Source: Streptomyces dioscori
Lineage (GTDB): Bacteria > Actinomycetota > Actinomycetes > Streptomycetales > Streptomycetaceae
Direction of reading: 5' to 3'
Length of the DNA stretch: 64,000 nucleotides
Assembly: GCF_003024195.1 (NCBI RefSeq)
Contig: NZ_KZ679042.1
Span: 372,001 to 436,000, forward strand
Below the pieces are notes generated by a model. The model was not told the origin of the DNA and ran no database searches. It saw only the letters and a list, made by a program, of their open reading frames with translations. Below, one piece after another: positions 53,305 through 62,872 of the stretch; the stretch's first letter is position 1; each line of letters opens with the position of its first letter. The position numbers and the translations under genes were made by a program.

Positions 53305-53957
53305 TGTACGGCGGGTACGACGCCTCGACTAGACCCAAGATCCTGGTGACCACGTGCAACACGCTGGCCGTGGCGGCCGCCGGGTGGTTCCTGTTCGCCG
53401 GCACCGACCGGGTCGATGCCGAAGCGCTGCGCAGGGGGCTGCTGTTCGCCCTTTCGGCGGTCTACCTGCTGCGCTTCGTCGCCACGACCTTCGTCATGCT
53501 GAAGAGGAGCATGGAGTGGTCCGAGGCCGCCACCGTGGGCGTCTGGGTCGTCGTCATCCACGGCACGATGGCGTACCTGGGCGGCACCAACTCCGCTTCC
53601 GTGGGCGTGGTCACCTGGCTCGGGGTGCTGCTGTACCTGGTGGGTTCATACCTCAACACGGGCTCGGAGTACCAGCGCAAGCTGTGGAAGCGAGCACCGG
53701 AGCACAAGGGCAAGCTCTACACCGAGGGCCTCTTCAGGTACTCCATGCACATCAACTACTTCGGTGACGTCGTGCTCTTCACCGGATTCGCCCTGGTGAC
53801 GGGCAGCCCCTGGGCCCTGGTCATCCCGGCGGTCATGGCGTGCATGTTCTCGTTCATGAACATCCCCATGCTCGACAAGTACCTGGCCGAGCGGTACGGG
53901 ACAGCGTTCGACGAGTACGCGAAGAAGACGGCCAAGCTGGTCCCCTTCGTCTACTGA
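53304..53957 (+). CDS. redF: RedF-like membrane protein (DUF1295/ICMT fold)
   Basis: A 217-residue integral membrane protein with five to six helices. The C-terminal signature (LYTEGLFRYSMHINYFGDVVLF ending LDKYLAERYGTAFDEYAKK, cited in parts) is that of the steroid-reductase / isoprenylcysteine methyltransferase-like superfamily. RedF and Serratia PigN are required together with the RedI/PigF methyltransferase for efficient methylation of HBC; its own chemistry is unsettled. Overlaps redG by one base in TGATG (53302-53306). Confidence 0.82.
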   Translation: MYGGYDASTRPKILVTTCNTLAVAAAGWFLFAGTDRVDAEALRRGLLFALSAVYLLRFVATTFVMLKRSMEWSEAATVGVWVVVIHGTMAYLGGTNSASVGVVTWLGVLLYLVGSYLNTGSEYQRKLWKRAPEHKGKLYTEGLFRYSMHINYFGDVVLFTGFALVTGSPWALVIPAVMACMFSFMNIPMLDKYLAERYGTAFDEYAKKTAKLVPFVY

Positions 53958-54017
53958 CTCGGCCATGGACCGGCAAGACATCGAACGGCACACCGCACGA
54001 CGCAGGAGGAGGAGCGC

Positions 54018-54935
54018 ATGGCCGAGGCGGGCGACGAACGGTCCGGGAGTGCGGAGGAGCGGGTGAGCCCGGCCGAGTTGTTCACGGAAGTGATCGCCCA
54101 GGGTCTGCTGACTCTCGCGCGGGGCCGCGACCTCCTCGACCGGTGTCTCACCGAGGAGCAGGCGGTCGACGACTTCGGCTTCGACCCCGAACTCACGGAC
54201 GACCTGATCCTCGCCCCCTTCCGGCCCCTGTACGAGAAGTACTTCCGGGTGACGGTGGAGGGCCTGGAGAACGTGCCGGACGAGGGCGGCGCCCTGGTGG
54301 TGGCCAACCACTCGGGCACGCTCCCGCTGGACGCGCTGATGCTGCAGGTAGCTCTGCGCGACCGTCATCCCGCCCATCGCGCGCTGCGGCTGCTGGCCGC
54401 GGACCTGGTGTTCGACCTGCCCGTGCTGCGCACGCTGGCCCGCCGGGCCGGGCACACCCAGGCCCGTATGGACAACGCGCTGCGGCTGCTGGAGCGCGGT
54501 GAACTGGTCGGCGTGATGCCGGAGGGCTACAAGGGCCTGGGCAAGCCCTTCGGCGAGCGGTACCGGCTGCGGCGCTTCGGCCGGGGCGGCTTCGCGGCCG
54601 CCGCCCTGCGCACGGGGACACCGATCGTGCCGTGCGCCGTCGTGGGCGCCGAGGAGATCTACCCGATGGTCGCCGACGCGCGCCCCGTGGCCAGGCTCCT
54701 TCGGCTGCCGTATTTTCCGATCACCCCCACGTTCCCTCTGCTCGGACCGCTCGGCGCCGTTCCCCTGCCGACGAAGTGGACGATCCGTTTCGGTACGCCC
54801 CTGCCGACCGCCCCCTACGCGCAGGACTCGCTGGACGACCCGATGTTCGTCCACAAGATCTCCGACGAGGTCCGGGACACCGTCCAGGACATGCTCACCG
54901 AGATGGTCAGCGAACGCCGCTCGCTGTTCGGGTAG
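54018..54935 (+). CDS. PlsC-type acyltransferase at the redE position
   Basis: A 305-residue lysophospholipid-acyltransferase-like protein. The acyltransferase motif is ALVVANHSGTLPLDALML, with six residues between His and Asp and not the usual four; the second block is VGVMPEGYKGLGKPFGE, and a third PIVPCAVVGAEE. It lies 60 bases after redF on the same strand, so it probably belongs to the operon and occupies the place of redE, whose function is not established to my knowledge. It could remodel lipids in response to the membrane-active product or supply acyl chains (speculation). Confidence 0.78.
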   Translation: MAEAGDERSGSAEERVSPAELFTEVIAQGLLTLARGRDLLDRCLTEEQAVDDFGFDPELTDDLILAPFRPLYEKYFRVTVEGLENVPDEGGALVVANHSGTLPLDALMLQVALRDRHPAHRALRLLAADLVFDLPVLRTLARRAGHTQARMDNALRLLERGELVGVMPEGYKGLGKPFGERYRLRRFGRGGFAAAALRTGTPIVPCAVVGAEEIYPMVADARPVARLLRLPYFPITPTFPLLGPLGAVPLPTKWTIRFGTPLPTAPYAQDSLDDPMFVHKISDEVRDTVQDMLTEMVSERRSLFG

Positions 54936-54954
54936 GCCTGGCGTCGGGCACGCT

Positions 54955-55013
54955 CAGACACGGCAGACGCGTGCAGACGCATACAGACACGCTCAGGCGC
55001 GTACAGGCTCCTT
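54955..55013. repeat. 10-bp tandem repeat at the end of the cluster
   Basis: Six units starting CAGAC or CAGGC: CAGACACGG, CAGACGCGTG, CAGACGCATA, CAGACACGCT, CAGGCGCGTA, CAGGCTCCTT. It fills the gap between the PlsC gene and the convergent AraC-type regulator and runs into its stop codon. Confidence 0.75.
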
Positions 55014-55957
55014 CACGCGGGCCCTGAGCGGAAGGTGCGTCGGTAGGTGTCCGGCGGTACGCCGAGCGTGTGGTTGAAGTGGCGGCGCAGCGTGGTGGCG
55101 GTACCCATTCCGGTGGCCTCCGCGATGGCCTCGACACCGCTGTCGGTGGTCTCCAGCAACTCCTGGGCGCGCCGGATGCGTTGGGACAGCAGCCACTGCA
55201 GCGGGGTGGTGCCGGTCGCCGCCCTGAAGTGGCGGCCGAGGTGGCGCGAACTCATGCCCGCCCGGCGAGCCAGGTCGTCCACGGTCAGCGGCTGGTCGAG
55301 GCGTTCGATCACCCAGGGCAGCAGGGCGGCGAGCGGGTGGTCGTCCCGGGCGGGTACGGGCGCGGCGACGAACTGGGCCTGGCCGCCGGCCCGGTGGGGC
55401 GGTACGACCAGACGGCGGGCCACCGCGTTGGCGACCGCCGAACCGTGGTCGCGGCGGACGAGATGGAGGCACAGGTCCATCGCGGCGGCCTTGCCCGCGG
55501 AGGTGAGCACGCTGCCGTTGTCCACGTAGAGCACGTCCGGGTCGACCTGTACGCGGGGGTGGCGGGCGGCGAGCACGTCGGTGTGCGCCCAGTGCGTGGT
55601 GGCGCGCCTGCCGTCCAGCAGCCCGGCGGCGGCGAGCACGAAGGCGCCCGTGCACAGGGAGGCCACCCGCGCCCCCGCCTCGTGGGCCGCGCGCACCGCG
55701 TCGACGAGTTCGACGGGCGGGTCCTCGTCGACGTCGGCCCGGGCCGGGACGAGGACCGTGTCGGCGTGCGGCAGCCGGTCGAGCCCGTGGTCGGGCTCCA
55801 GCCGGAACCGGCCGACCCGTACGGCGGCGGACCCGCAGATCTCGACGTCGTACCAGGGGACGTCCACACCCGCCGGGGCGCTGCCGAACACCTCGCAGGC
55901 CACCGACAGTTCGAAGTGCAGCATTCCCTCGGTGGCGACCACCGCGACAGACCTCAT
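55013..55957 (-). CDS. GlxA-type AraC-family regulator
   Basis: A 314-residue regulator: an N-terminal DJ-1/PfpI-like domain (about 1-170, with the cysteine-containing VASLCTGAFVLAAAGLLDG nucleophile elbow) and a C-terminal AraC DNA-binding domain (about 210-310, LDDLARRAGMSSRHLGRHFRAATG-like, two helix-turn-helices). Start ATG at 55957 is favoured: TACAAT lies seven bases upstream on the minus strand, which would give a leaderless transcript. An upstream ATG at 55978 is the alternative. It is divergent from the next gene, its likely target. Confidence 0.86.
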   Translation of the reverse strand: MRSVAVVATEGMLHFELSVACEVFGSAPAGVDVPWYDVEICGSAAVRVGRFRLEPDHGLDRLPHADTVLVPARADVDEDPPVELVDAVRAAHEAGARVASLCTGAFVLAAAGLLDGRRATTHWAHTDVLAARHPRVQVDPDVLYVDNGSVLTSAGKAAAMDLCLHLVRRDHGSAVANAVARRLVVPPHRAGGQAQFVAAPVPARDDHPLAALLPWVIERLDQPLTVDDLARRAGMSSRHLGRHFRAATGTTPLQWLLSQRIRRAQELLETTDSGVEAIAEATGMGTATTLRRHFNHTLGVPPDTYRRTFRSGPA

Positions 55958-56130
55958 GTCCGTAATTGTACGCAGCATGTCGTTCCGGACACTCACGAGC
56001 AGGCACCGGCGCCCGACAGGATGATCGCAGCGGATCCCGAGCGGGTCCGCGGCAGATCCGAACAGCCGATCCGAACAGCGGATCCGGGCGACAGAACCTG
56101 ACGGACCTTTGAGCACGGGGAGCAGCAGTC

Positions 56131-57168
56131 ATGACATCCAGTCCGGGGCAGACGGTGGCGGTGTACGGCGCGTACGGGCACACCGGGCGGTTCGTGGTGG
56201 CGGAGCTGCTGGCGCGCGGGTTCGTGCCGGTGCTCTCCGGCCGGGACGCGGAGAAGCTGCGGGCGCCGGCGGCGACCCGTCCCGGGCTGGACGTCAGGCC
56301 CGCGTCGGTCGACGATCCGGCCGCGCTCGACCGCGCCCTGGCCGGTACGGCGGCGGTGATCAACTGTGCGGGCCCGTTCACCACCACGGCCGCCCCCGTC
56401 ATCGAGGCGGCCCTGCGCGCCGGGATCCCGTACGTCGACGTGGCGGCCGAGATCGAGGCGAACGCCGACACGCTCGCGCACTTCGACGACCGTGCCCGCG
56501 CCGCCGGAACCGTCATCGTGCCCGCGATGGCCTTCTACGGCGGGCTCGGCGATCTGCTGGTGACCGCGGCCATGGGTGACTGGACCGCGGCCGACGAGGC
56601 ACACATCGCCTACGGGCTGAGCGGCTGGCACCCGACCGCAGGGACGCGTGTCGCGGGCGCGGCCGTCCAGGCGCGGCGCGACGGGCAGCGCGTCCGCTTC
56701 CGCAAGGGGAGCCTTGAGTACCACCGGGACGAGCTGCCCACCCTCGACTGGGACTTTCCCGCGCCGCTGGGCACGCGGGCCGTCATCGGGGAGTTCACGA
56801 TGGCCGATGTCGTCACCGTCCCCAGTCACCTGGCCATCCCCGAGGTGCGCACCTACATGACCACCGAGGCGGCCGGCGACCTGGCCGCCCCGGACACCCC
56901 GGCGCCCACCGCCGTCGACGGGAGCGGGCGGTCCGCGCAGACCTTCCTCGTCGATGTAGTCGTACGCTCCGGCAGTACCGAACGCCGTGCCACGGCCTCG
57001 GGCCAGGACATCTACGCCGTCACCGCGCCCCTCGCCGTGGAGGCCGTCCACCGTGTCCTCGACGGACGGACAGGCAGGACGGGTGTCGCCTTCGCCGGTG
57101 CTGTCTTCGACGCCCCCGACTTCCTCGACGCGCTCGCCCCGCACATCACGTACTCGACGACAAAGTAG
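56131..57168 (+). CDS. Saccharopine dehydrogenase-like / trans-enoyl-reductase-like protein
   Basis: A 345-residue Rossmann protein. N-terminal VAVYGAYGHTGRFVVAELLARG binds NAD(P); the remainder resembles short saccharopine-dehydrogenase-like proteins, a group that also includes trans-acting enoyl reductases. It is divergent from the GlxA-type regulator, which probably controls it. GGGGAG precedes the ATG. Substrate unknown. Confidence 0.78.
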   Translation: MTSSPGQTVAVYGAYGHTGRFVVAELLARGFVPVLSGRDAEKLRAPAATRPGLDVRPASVDDPAALDRALAGTAAVINCAGPFTTTAAPVIEAALRAGIPYVDVAAEIEANADTLAHFDDRARAAGTVIVPAMAFYGGLGDLLVTAAMGDWTAADEAHIAYGLSGWHPTAGTRVAGAAVQARRDGQRVRFRKGSLEYHRDELPTLDWDFPAPLGTRAVIGEFTMADVVTVPSHLAIPEVRTYMTTEAAGDLAAPDTPAPTAVDGSGRSAQTFLVDVVVRSGSTERRATASGQDIYAVTAPLAVEAVHRVLDGRTGRTGVAFAGAVFDAPDFLDALAPHITYSTTK

Positions 57169-57311
57169 CGTCCGGCGAAGGGGTGTGGGGCGGCAACTAC
57201 CCACCGGCGTACACCGGTTGGCTCTATGCATAGGGTGTGGGCTGCGACAGCCGCCCGCACCGGTGCGGCGGTCACGCACGAGAACGCAGTCGAGGGGAAG
57301 ACCGCCGTCCG

Positions 57312-58379
57312 ATGAACCAGATCCTGTTTGCCGGGGCCATAGGCCTGTTCCTGACACTCGGCGGCACACCACTGCTGATCAAACTGCTGGCCCGCAAGGG
57401 CTACGGCCAGTTCATCCGTGACGACGGACCCCGCGGCCACCACGGCAAGCGCGGCACACCCACCATGGGCGGCATCGCCTTCATCCTGGCCACCCTCGCC
57501 GCGTACGCCCTGACCAAGGTCATCACCGGTGAGCCGCCGACCTTCCCCGGCGTCCTGGTGCTGTTCCTGATGGCGGGCATGGGTGTCGTCGGCTTCCTCG
57601 ACGACTACATCAAGATCGTGAAGCGGCGTTCGCTGGGGCTGCGGGCCGGTGCCAAGATGGCGGGCCAGCTGATCGTCGGCGTCCTGTTCGCCGTCCTGGC
57701 CATCCGCTTCGCCGACGACCGCGGACTGACTCCCGCCTCGCTGAAGCTGTCGTTCGTGACCGACTTCGGCTGGACCATCGGGCCCGTGCTGTTCGTCGTT
57801 TGGGCCCTGTTCATGATCCTGGCCATGTCCAACGGGGTGAACCTGACCGACGGACTGGACGGGCTCGCCACCGGCGCCTCGGCGATGGTCCTCGCCGGCT
57901 ACACCTTCATCGGCCTGTGGCAGTTCCAGAACTCGTGCGCCAACGCGATGAACCTCACCGACCCCGGCTCCTGCATCGAGGTACGCGATCCGCTCGACCT
58001 GGCCGTTGTCGCCTCCGCGCTGATGGGTGCCTGCATCGGGTTCCTCTGGTGGAACACCTCACCCGCCAAGATCTTCATGGGTGACACCGGTTCGCTCGCC
58101 CTGGGCGGTGCGCTGGCGGGTCTGGCCATCTGCTCCCGCACCCAGCTGCTGCTCGCCCTGCTGGGCGGGCTCTTCGTCCTGATCACCCTGTCCGTGGTGA
58201 TCCAGGTCGGCTCGTTCAAGCTGACCGGCAAGCGGGTCTTCAAGATGGCGCCGCTGCAGCACCACTTCGAGCTCAAGGGCTGGTCCGAGGTCCTGGTCGT
58301 GGTCCGCTTCTGGACCATCCAGGGGATCTGCGTGATCCTCGGGATCGGCGTGTTCTACGCGGGCTGGGTGGCGGGCTGA
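57312..58379 (+). CDS. mraY: MraY-type phospho-MurNAc-pentapeptide transferase
   Basis: A 355-residue integral membrane enzyme that links UDP-MurNAc-pentapeptide to undecaprenyl phosphate, forming lipid I. All signature stretches are present: [48 protein letters not shown] and [15 protein letters not shown]. About ten membrane helices. No murE, murF, murD or ftsW lies beside it, so this is not the dcw cluster copy. Start ATG at 57312 matches the family N-terminus MNQILFAG. Confidence 0.93.
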   Translation: MNQILFAGAIGLFLTLGGTPLLIKLLARKGYGQFIRDDGPRGHHGKRGTPTMGGIAFILATLAAYALTKVITGEPPTFPGVLVLFLMAGMGVVGFLDDYIKIVKRRSLGLRAGAKMAGQLIVGVLFAVLAIRFADDRGLTPASLKLSFVTDFGWTIGPVLFVVWALFMILAMSNGVNLTDGLDGLATGASAMVLAGYTFIGLWQFQNSCANAMNLTDPGSCIEVRDPLDLAVVASALMGACIGFLWWNTSPAKIFMGDTGSLALGGALAGLAICSRTQLLLALLGGLFVLITLSVVIQVGSFKLTGKRVFKMAPLQHHFELKGWSEVLVVVRFWTIQGICVILGIGVFYAGWVAG

Positions 58380-58464
58380 GCCCATGCCGACCTGTCCGGG
58401 TGCCGAAAGGCGCGGCGCCCCCGATTCTCCGTGCGTCGACCGGCGCCTGGGCTAACCTCCGGGG

Positions 58465-59148
58465 GTGAGCACCGGACGGGAAGACCCGCAGACCGAGCGG
58501 TGGCTGGCGGACACCCGGGCGTCCTACGACGCCGACGCCACCAATTACGCGGACGAGACACGCAACCTCCTGGCCGAACTGCCGCCCGAGCAGGAGGTCA
58601 TGGCGCTGTTCGCCGAGTCGGTGCGGGCGGCGGGCGGCGGGCCCGTCGCGGACGTGGGGTGCGGACCCGGAAGGATCACCGCCCACCTGAGGGACCTCGG
58701 CGTGGACGCCTTCGGTATCGACCTGTCACCCCGGATGATCGAGGTGGCTCGGAATGAGCACCCCGGCGTACGGTTCGAGGTGGGGTCGATGACACAACTC
58801 GGCCTCGCCGACGGCTCCTTGGCGGCCCTGCTCGCCTGGTACTCGATCATGCACGTCCCCGATGAGGCGATCGGCGGGGTACTCACCGGCTTCCATCGGG
58901 TGCTGCGCCCCGGCGGCCTGCTGCTCCTGGGTTTCCACGCCGCCGGCACCTCACCGCCCAAGGCGCAGGACGACGACGAAGCCTGGCCGGAGGCCTACGG
59001 CCGCCTCCGCCGCCCGAGCCAGGTGGCCGCCTGGCTCGCCGGGACGGGCTTCACGGTGGAAACCCACCCCACGATCACATCAGCGGCACGCACACTCGGC
59101 GGAGTACTGCTGGCGCGCCGCCATGTGCCTACTTCACATGGCCGGTGA
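58465..59148 (+). CDS. SAM-dependent methyltransferase, class I
   Basis: A 227-residue methyltransferase with motif I VADVGCGPGRITAHL, acidic loop GIDLSPRMIEVAR and the post-motif LRPGGLLLLGFH. It belongs to the Methyltransf_11/25 type; substrate cannot be inferred. GTG start at 58465. Its last 20 bases overlap the end of the convergent gene. Confidence 0.85.
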   Translation: MSTGREDPQTERWLADTRASYDADATNYADETRNLLAELPPEQEVMALFAESVRAAGGGPVADVGCGPGRITAHLRDLGVDAFGIDLSPRMIEVARNEHPGVRFEVGSMTQLGLADGSLAALLAWYSIMHVPDEAIGGVLTGFHRVLRPGGLLLLGFHAAGTSPPKAQDDDEAWPEAYGRLRRPSQVAAWLAGTGFTVETHPTITSAARTLGGVLLARRHVPTSHGR

Positions 59149-59794
59149 AGACGGCGGTCTCCGATTCGTAGTCGGGTGCGACCTCCACCTGTAAGTACTT
59201 CTGGTCCTCGGGGAGTTCGCAGGCCCAGACGACGGAGAGGGAGCGCCCGGCGAGGATGCGGGTCTCGGGGAGCCCGTCGAGCCCCTCGTCGAAGATGGCG
59301 TCACCCTCCTTGCCCTCGTCGCCGTAGGCGCAGTTGACGCTGAGCTCGTCGGCGTTGACGCTCGCGTCGGACCCGTTCACGATCTTGATGGTGAACTTGG
59401 CGTACGGCGTGTTCCCCGGGGAGGCGTAGTCGCTCGACGTGCCCCGCGAGAACTTCGACAGGCTGACCTCCACGTCGTTCTCGTAGGAGACCGGTTCGCT
59501 GAGGCCGTGGACGTCGTCGCCGGACTCCTCGGCGACCGGTTCGGTGCCGCCGTCGGCCACCGCGGGCGCGTCGTCGGCCGGCGCGACCTCGGTGACCGTG
59601 ACGGTCGGGCCCGGCCGGGCCGCGCCGTCACGGCTGCCGCTCACCGCGATGCCCGTGGCGACGACGGCGACGACGACCGCAGCCGCGGAGCCCATGACGA
59701 CCGCGTTCGAGGGGTTCTTCTTCCTCACGGGTGGCTCGGGCAGCGGCGGAGGCGGGAGGCCCGGCATGAGCGGCGGTGTCGACTCATGGCTCAT
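59129..59794 (-). CDS. Membrane-anchored hypothetical protein (DUF4352-like)
   Basis: A 221-residue protein: a Pro-rich cytoplasmic start, one membrane anchor (AVVMGSAAAVVVAVVATGIAV, in parts, near residues 30-50), a Pro/Ala/Asp-rich linker and an extracellular beta-sandwich-like domain (ENDVEVSLSKFSRG, YAKFTIKIVNGSDASVNADEL) resembling DUF4352 immunoglobulin-like domains common in actinobacterial cell-surface proteins. Function unknown. Convergent overlap of 20 bases with the methyltransferase gene. Confidence 0.72.
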   Translation of the reverse strand: MSHESTPPLMPGLPPPPLPEPPVRKKNPSNAVVMGSAAAVVVAVVATGIAVSGSRDGAARPGPTVTVTEVAPADDAPAVADGGTEPVAEESGDDVHGLSEPVSYENDVEVSLSKFSRGTSSDYASPGNTPYAKFTIKIVNGSDASVNADELSVNCAYGDEGKEGDAIFDEGLDGLPETRILAGRSLSVVWACELPEDQKYLQVEVAPDYESETAVFTGHVK

Positions 59795-59930
59795 GTGTCC
59801 CCCTGTGTGACGCTGCCGAGGCCTGCATCATGACGTTGCGAGCGGGACTTGTGGACCCTCTGTGGCCAAATAGTTCTCATGATGCGCGAGCACTGTCCGA
59901 TTCCCGCACCATGAGGCCGTCGACGGCGGA

Positions 59931-62405
59931 TCAGGACCCGGCCAACCGACGTGCCAGGTACGGCGCCGTCACACTCCGGCGTGCTGTCGCCACCTTCGCC
60001 GGAGGGCCTTCGGCGATCACCCGGCCGCCCGCGTCCCCGCCGCCGGGCCCCAGGTCGATGACCCAATCGGCGGTGGCGATCGTGTCCAGGTCGTGTTCGA
60101 CCAGGACGACCGTGTTGCCCGCGTCGACGAGCCGGTGCAACTGCCGCAGCAGCAGGGCGATGTCGGCGGGGTGGAGTCCGGCCGTCGGCTCGTCGAGAAG
60201 GTAGAGCGCGTGGCCGCGACGGGCCCGCTGCAACTCCGTGGACAGCTTGATGCGCTGGGCCTCGCCGCCGCTGAGTTCCGTCGCGGGCTGCCCCAGCCTC
60301 AGATATCCCAGCCCCACTTCCCGCAGTGTCTCCAGGCTCCGTGCGGCGGCCGGGAGGTCGGCGAGGAACCCGGCGGCCTCGTCCACGGGCATGGCCAGCA
60401 CGTCGGCGATGTGCGCTCCCCTGTAGGTGACTTCGAGCGTCTCGGCGTCGTAGCGCGCGCCGTGGCAGGCCGGGCACGGGGCGTACGTGCCGGGCAGGAA
60501 CAGCAGCTCGACCTCGACGAACCCCTCGCCCTGGCAGGTGTCGCAGCGGCCCTCCGCGACGTTGAAGGAGAACCGCCCCGCCGAGTACCCGCGCTCCCGT
60601 GCCTCGTCGGTCGCCGCGTACAGCTTGCGGACCGCGTCGAACATGCCCGTGTACGTGGCCAGGTTGGAGCGGGGTGTCCGGCCGATGGGCCGCTGGTCGA
60701 CCCGTACCAGCCGGTCGAAGGAGTCGAGCCCCGACGCGTCCCGCAGGTCGACCTCCAGCTCCGCGTCCTCCCCGTCGCTGTCGTCCGGGCCCTGGCCGAG
60801 GTGACGGCGTACGACCTCGGCGAGCACCTGGGTCACCAGGGTCGACTTCCCGGATCCGGACACACCTGTCACGGCTGTCAGCACCTGCAGAGGGATGTCG
60901 ACCGAGACGTCCCGCAGGTTGTGCCGCGAGACGCCGCTCAGGCGCAGCCGGCCCCTCGGCCTGCGCGGGCGGTGCTCGACCGGCGGCGCGTGTCCGAACA
61001 GATGGCGGCCGGTGGCGGACTCGGCGACCGCTTCGAGGCCGGGCACCGGGCCGCTGTACAGGACGCGTCCGCCGCCCTCGCCCGCCTCGGGGCCGATGTC
61101 CACCACCCAGTCCGCCCGTCGCACGACGTCCATGTCGTGCTCCACGACGAAGAGCGAGTTGCCGGACGCCTTGAGCCGGTCCAGCACGTCGAGCAGGGGC
61201 TCCGCGTCGGCGGGGTGCAGCCCGGCGGAGGGCTCGTCGAGGACGTAGACGACGCCGAACAGTCCGGAACGGAGCTGGGTGGCGATGCGCAGCCGTTGCG
61301 CCTCGCCGGGCGACAGCGTCGTCGAGCGGCGTCCAAGGCCGAGGTAGCCGAGGCCGAGCCCGAGCAGGACCTCGATCCGGGCGACCAGGTCCGCGCAGAT
61401 CCGTACCGCGACCTCGCCGGTCTCTCCGTCCGGGTCCGTCGCGGTGGCCGCCTCCGCCCCGGGCATTTCGGCGACGGGCCGCAGCAGGGCGACGACCTCG
61501 GTGAGGGGCAGCGCGTTCACCTCGGCGATCGAGCGTCCCGCGAAGGTCACGGCCAGGGCCTCCCGCCGCAGCCCGCTGCCCTCGCACTCCGGGCAGGGCA
61601 CACTCCGCACGAAGCGCATCGCCCGTTCCCGCATCCGCTCGCTCTTGGAGTCGGCGAGGACGTGCATGACATGGGCGCGGGCGCTCCAGAACTTCCCGTG
61701 GTAGCCGTAGTCGATGCGGTCGGCCTCCGGCTCGATCAGGACGGACGGCTGTTCGTCGGTGTGCAGCAACCAGTCGCGGTCCTTCTTCCTGAGCCGGCGC
61801 CACGGCTTGTCGATGTCGATGCCCAGACCGCTCACGACGCTGCGCAGGTTGGCGCCCTGCCAGGCACCGGGCCAGGCCGCGATGGCACCGTCGCGGATGC
61901 TCAGGGAGGGGTCCGGTACGAGCAGGTCGTCGGCCACGTCGATGACGGCCCCGAGGCCGTGGCACCGCGTACAGGCACCGGCGGCGGTGTTGGGTGAGAA
62001 CGCCTCGGCGGGCAGCCGCGGGACCCCGGGCGGGTGGGTGCCGGCGCGGGAGTACAGGATGCGCAGCAGGTTGCTCAGCGTGGTGAGCGTGCCGACCGTG
62101 GACCGCGAGCTGGGGGCACCGTGCCGCTGCTGCAGGGCGACGGCCGGCGGCAGCCCGGAGATCTCCTGGACGTGCGGGGCGCCGACCTGCTGGAGCAGCC
62201 GCCGGGCGTAGGGCGCGACGGACTCGAAGTACCGCCGCTGGGCCTCGGCGTAGAGCGTGCCGAAGGCCAGCGAGGACTTGCCGGACCCGGAGATCCCGGT
62301 GAAGGCGACCATCGCGTCGCGGGGAACATCCACGTCGACGTTCTTGAGATTGTGCTCACTGGCACCTGTGACGTGCACGAACGGGTCGGACGCAGCACGC
62401 TCCAC
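59931..62405 (-). CDS. UvrA-like ABC ATPase (short form), copy 2
   Basis: An 824-residue UvrA-type double ATPase. Walker A motifs GISGSGKSSLAF and GVSGSGKSTLVT, ABC signatures TLSPGEAQRLRI and ELSGGEAQRIKL, zinc pairs CTRCHGLG, CPECEGSG, CDTCQGEG and CPACHGAR. The first signature has Pro where Gly is usual (TLSPGE). Shorter than repair UvrA and distinct from the copy at 6879-9269. Streptomyces commonly carry such paralogues; some give drug resistance. Monocistronic. Confidence 0.85.
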   Translation of the reverse strand: MERAASDPFVHVTGASEHNLKNVDVDVPRDAMVAFTGISGSGKSSLAFGTLYAEAQRRYFESVAPYARRLLQQVGAPHVQEISGLPPAVALQQRHGAPSSRSTVGTLTTLSNLLRILYSRAGTHPPGVPRLPAEAFSPNTAAGACTRCHGLGAVIDVADDLLVPDPSLSIRDGAIAAWPGAWQGANLRSVVSGLGIDIDKPWRRLRKKDRDWLLHTDEQPSVLIEPEADRIDYGYHGKFWSARAHVMHVLADSKSERMRERAMRFVRSVPCPECEGSGLRREALAVTFAGRSIAEVNALPLTEVVALLRPVAEMPGAEAATATDPDGETGEVAVRICADLVARIEVLLGLGLGYLGLGRRSTTLSPGEAQRLRIATQLRSGLFGVVYVLDEPSAGLHPADAEPLLDVLDRLKASGNSLFVVEHDMDVVRRADWVVDIGPEAGEGGGRVLYSGPVPGLEAVAESATGRHLFGHAPPVEHRPRRPRGRLRLSGVSRHNLRDVSVDIPLQVLTAVTGVSGSGKSTLVTQVLAEVVRRHLGQGPDDSDGEDAELEVDLRDASGLDSFDRLVRVDQRPIGRTPRSNLATYTGMFDAVRKLYAATDEARERGYSAGRFSFNVAEGRCDTCQGEGFVEVELLFLPGTYAPCPACHGARYDAETLEVTYRGAHIADVLAMPVDEAAGFLADLPAAARSLETLREVGLGYLRLGQPATELSGGEAQRIKLSTELQRARRGHALYLLDEPTAGLHPADIALLLRQLHRLVDAGNTVVLVEHDLDTIATADWVIDLGPGGGDAGGRVIAEGPPAKVATARRSVTAPYLARRLAGS

Positions 62406-62607
62406 AACCCCTCCTCACCGGCGGGCTCGACCCCCACACCTCCACCCTGACCCTCCTGCCCCACTTCAGCACCCGGGGGAGGAACCGGGGCGCAGCCCCG
62501 TTCCTCCAGGGGCGCGGGGAACTGCGCGACCAGCCCCCACCGAACCCGCACCCAACCGCCGACCCAACCCCCGCACCCCCCGGCAAGGGGCACCGCTTGC
62601 CCGCTGA

Positions 62608-62624
62608 GGTACCTACTAGGTACC
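62608..62624. promoter_or_regulatory. Perfect palindromic operator of the RHH/Fic module
   Basis: GGTACCTACTAGGTACC: eight-base arms around a single central C, nine bases before the antitoxin ATG. Position and symmetry are those of an autoregulatory toxin-antitoxin operator. Confidence 0.8.
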
Positions 62625-62632
62625 ATCCGACC

Positions 62633-62872
62633 ATGCCGTCCTTGAACATCACCTACAGCGACGAGGAGATGCAGGAACTGCGCGCCGCAGCCGCAGCCGC
62701 AGGCACCTCCCTCAAGCAGTACGTCCACGACCTCTCCCTGCGCGAACGCCAGCGCCAGCAGTTCGTGCGCTACGCCGTCTCCTGGGGCGAGCTGCAGCGC
62801 GCGGAGTTCGACGAGGCGTTCCCGGACGAGATCCCGCCGGCCGGCCGCCACCAGGGAGCCGAAGCCGCCTGA
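62633..62872 (+). CDS. RHH-type antitoxin
   Basis: A 79-residue protein. The N-terminal part (MPSLNITYSDEEMQELRAAAAAAGTSLKQYVHDLS, in parts) has the strand-helix-helix pattern of ribbon-helix-helix DNA-binding antitoxins. The acidic C-terminal half would wrap the toxin. Its TGA overlaps the toxin ATG by one base (TGATG at 62870-62874). A 17-bp palindrome lies just upstream. Confidence 0.82.
   Translation: MPSLNITYSDEEMQELRAAAAAAGTSLKQYVHDLSLRERQRQQFVRYAVSWGELQRAEFDEAFPDEIPPAGRHQGAEAA

Noticed and set aside
21535-54935. An undescribed hybrid PKS/oxoamine-synthase system
   Set aside because: Domain content at first looked novel, but each gene and nearly the whole order match the known prodiginine (red) cluster. 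Novelty is limited to the fusion, regulation and repeats listed.
57312-58379. mraY as self-resistance gene of the cluster
   Set aside because: Prodiginines are not known to target MraY, and two unrelated genes and a regulator separate it from the cluster.
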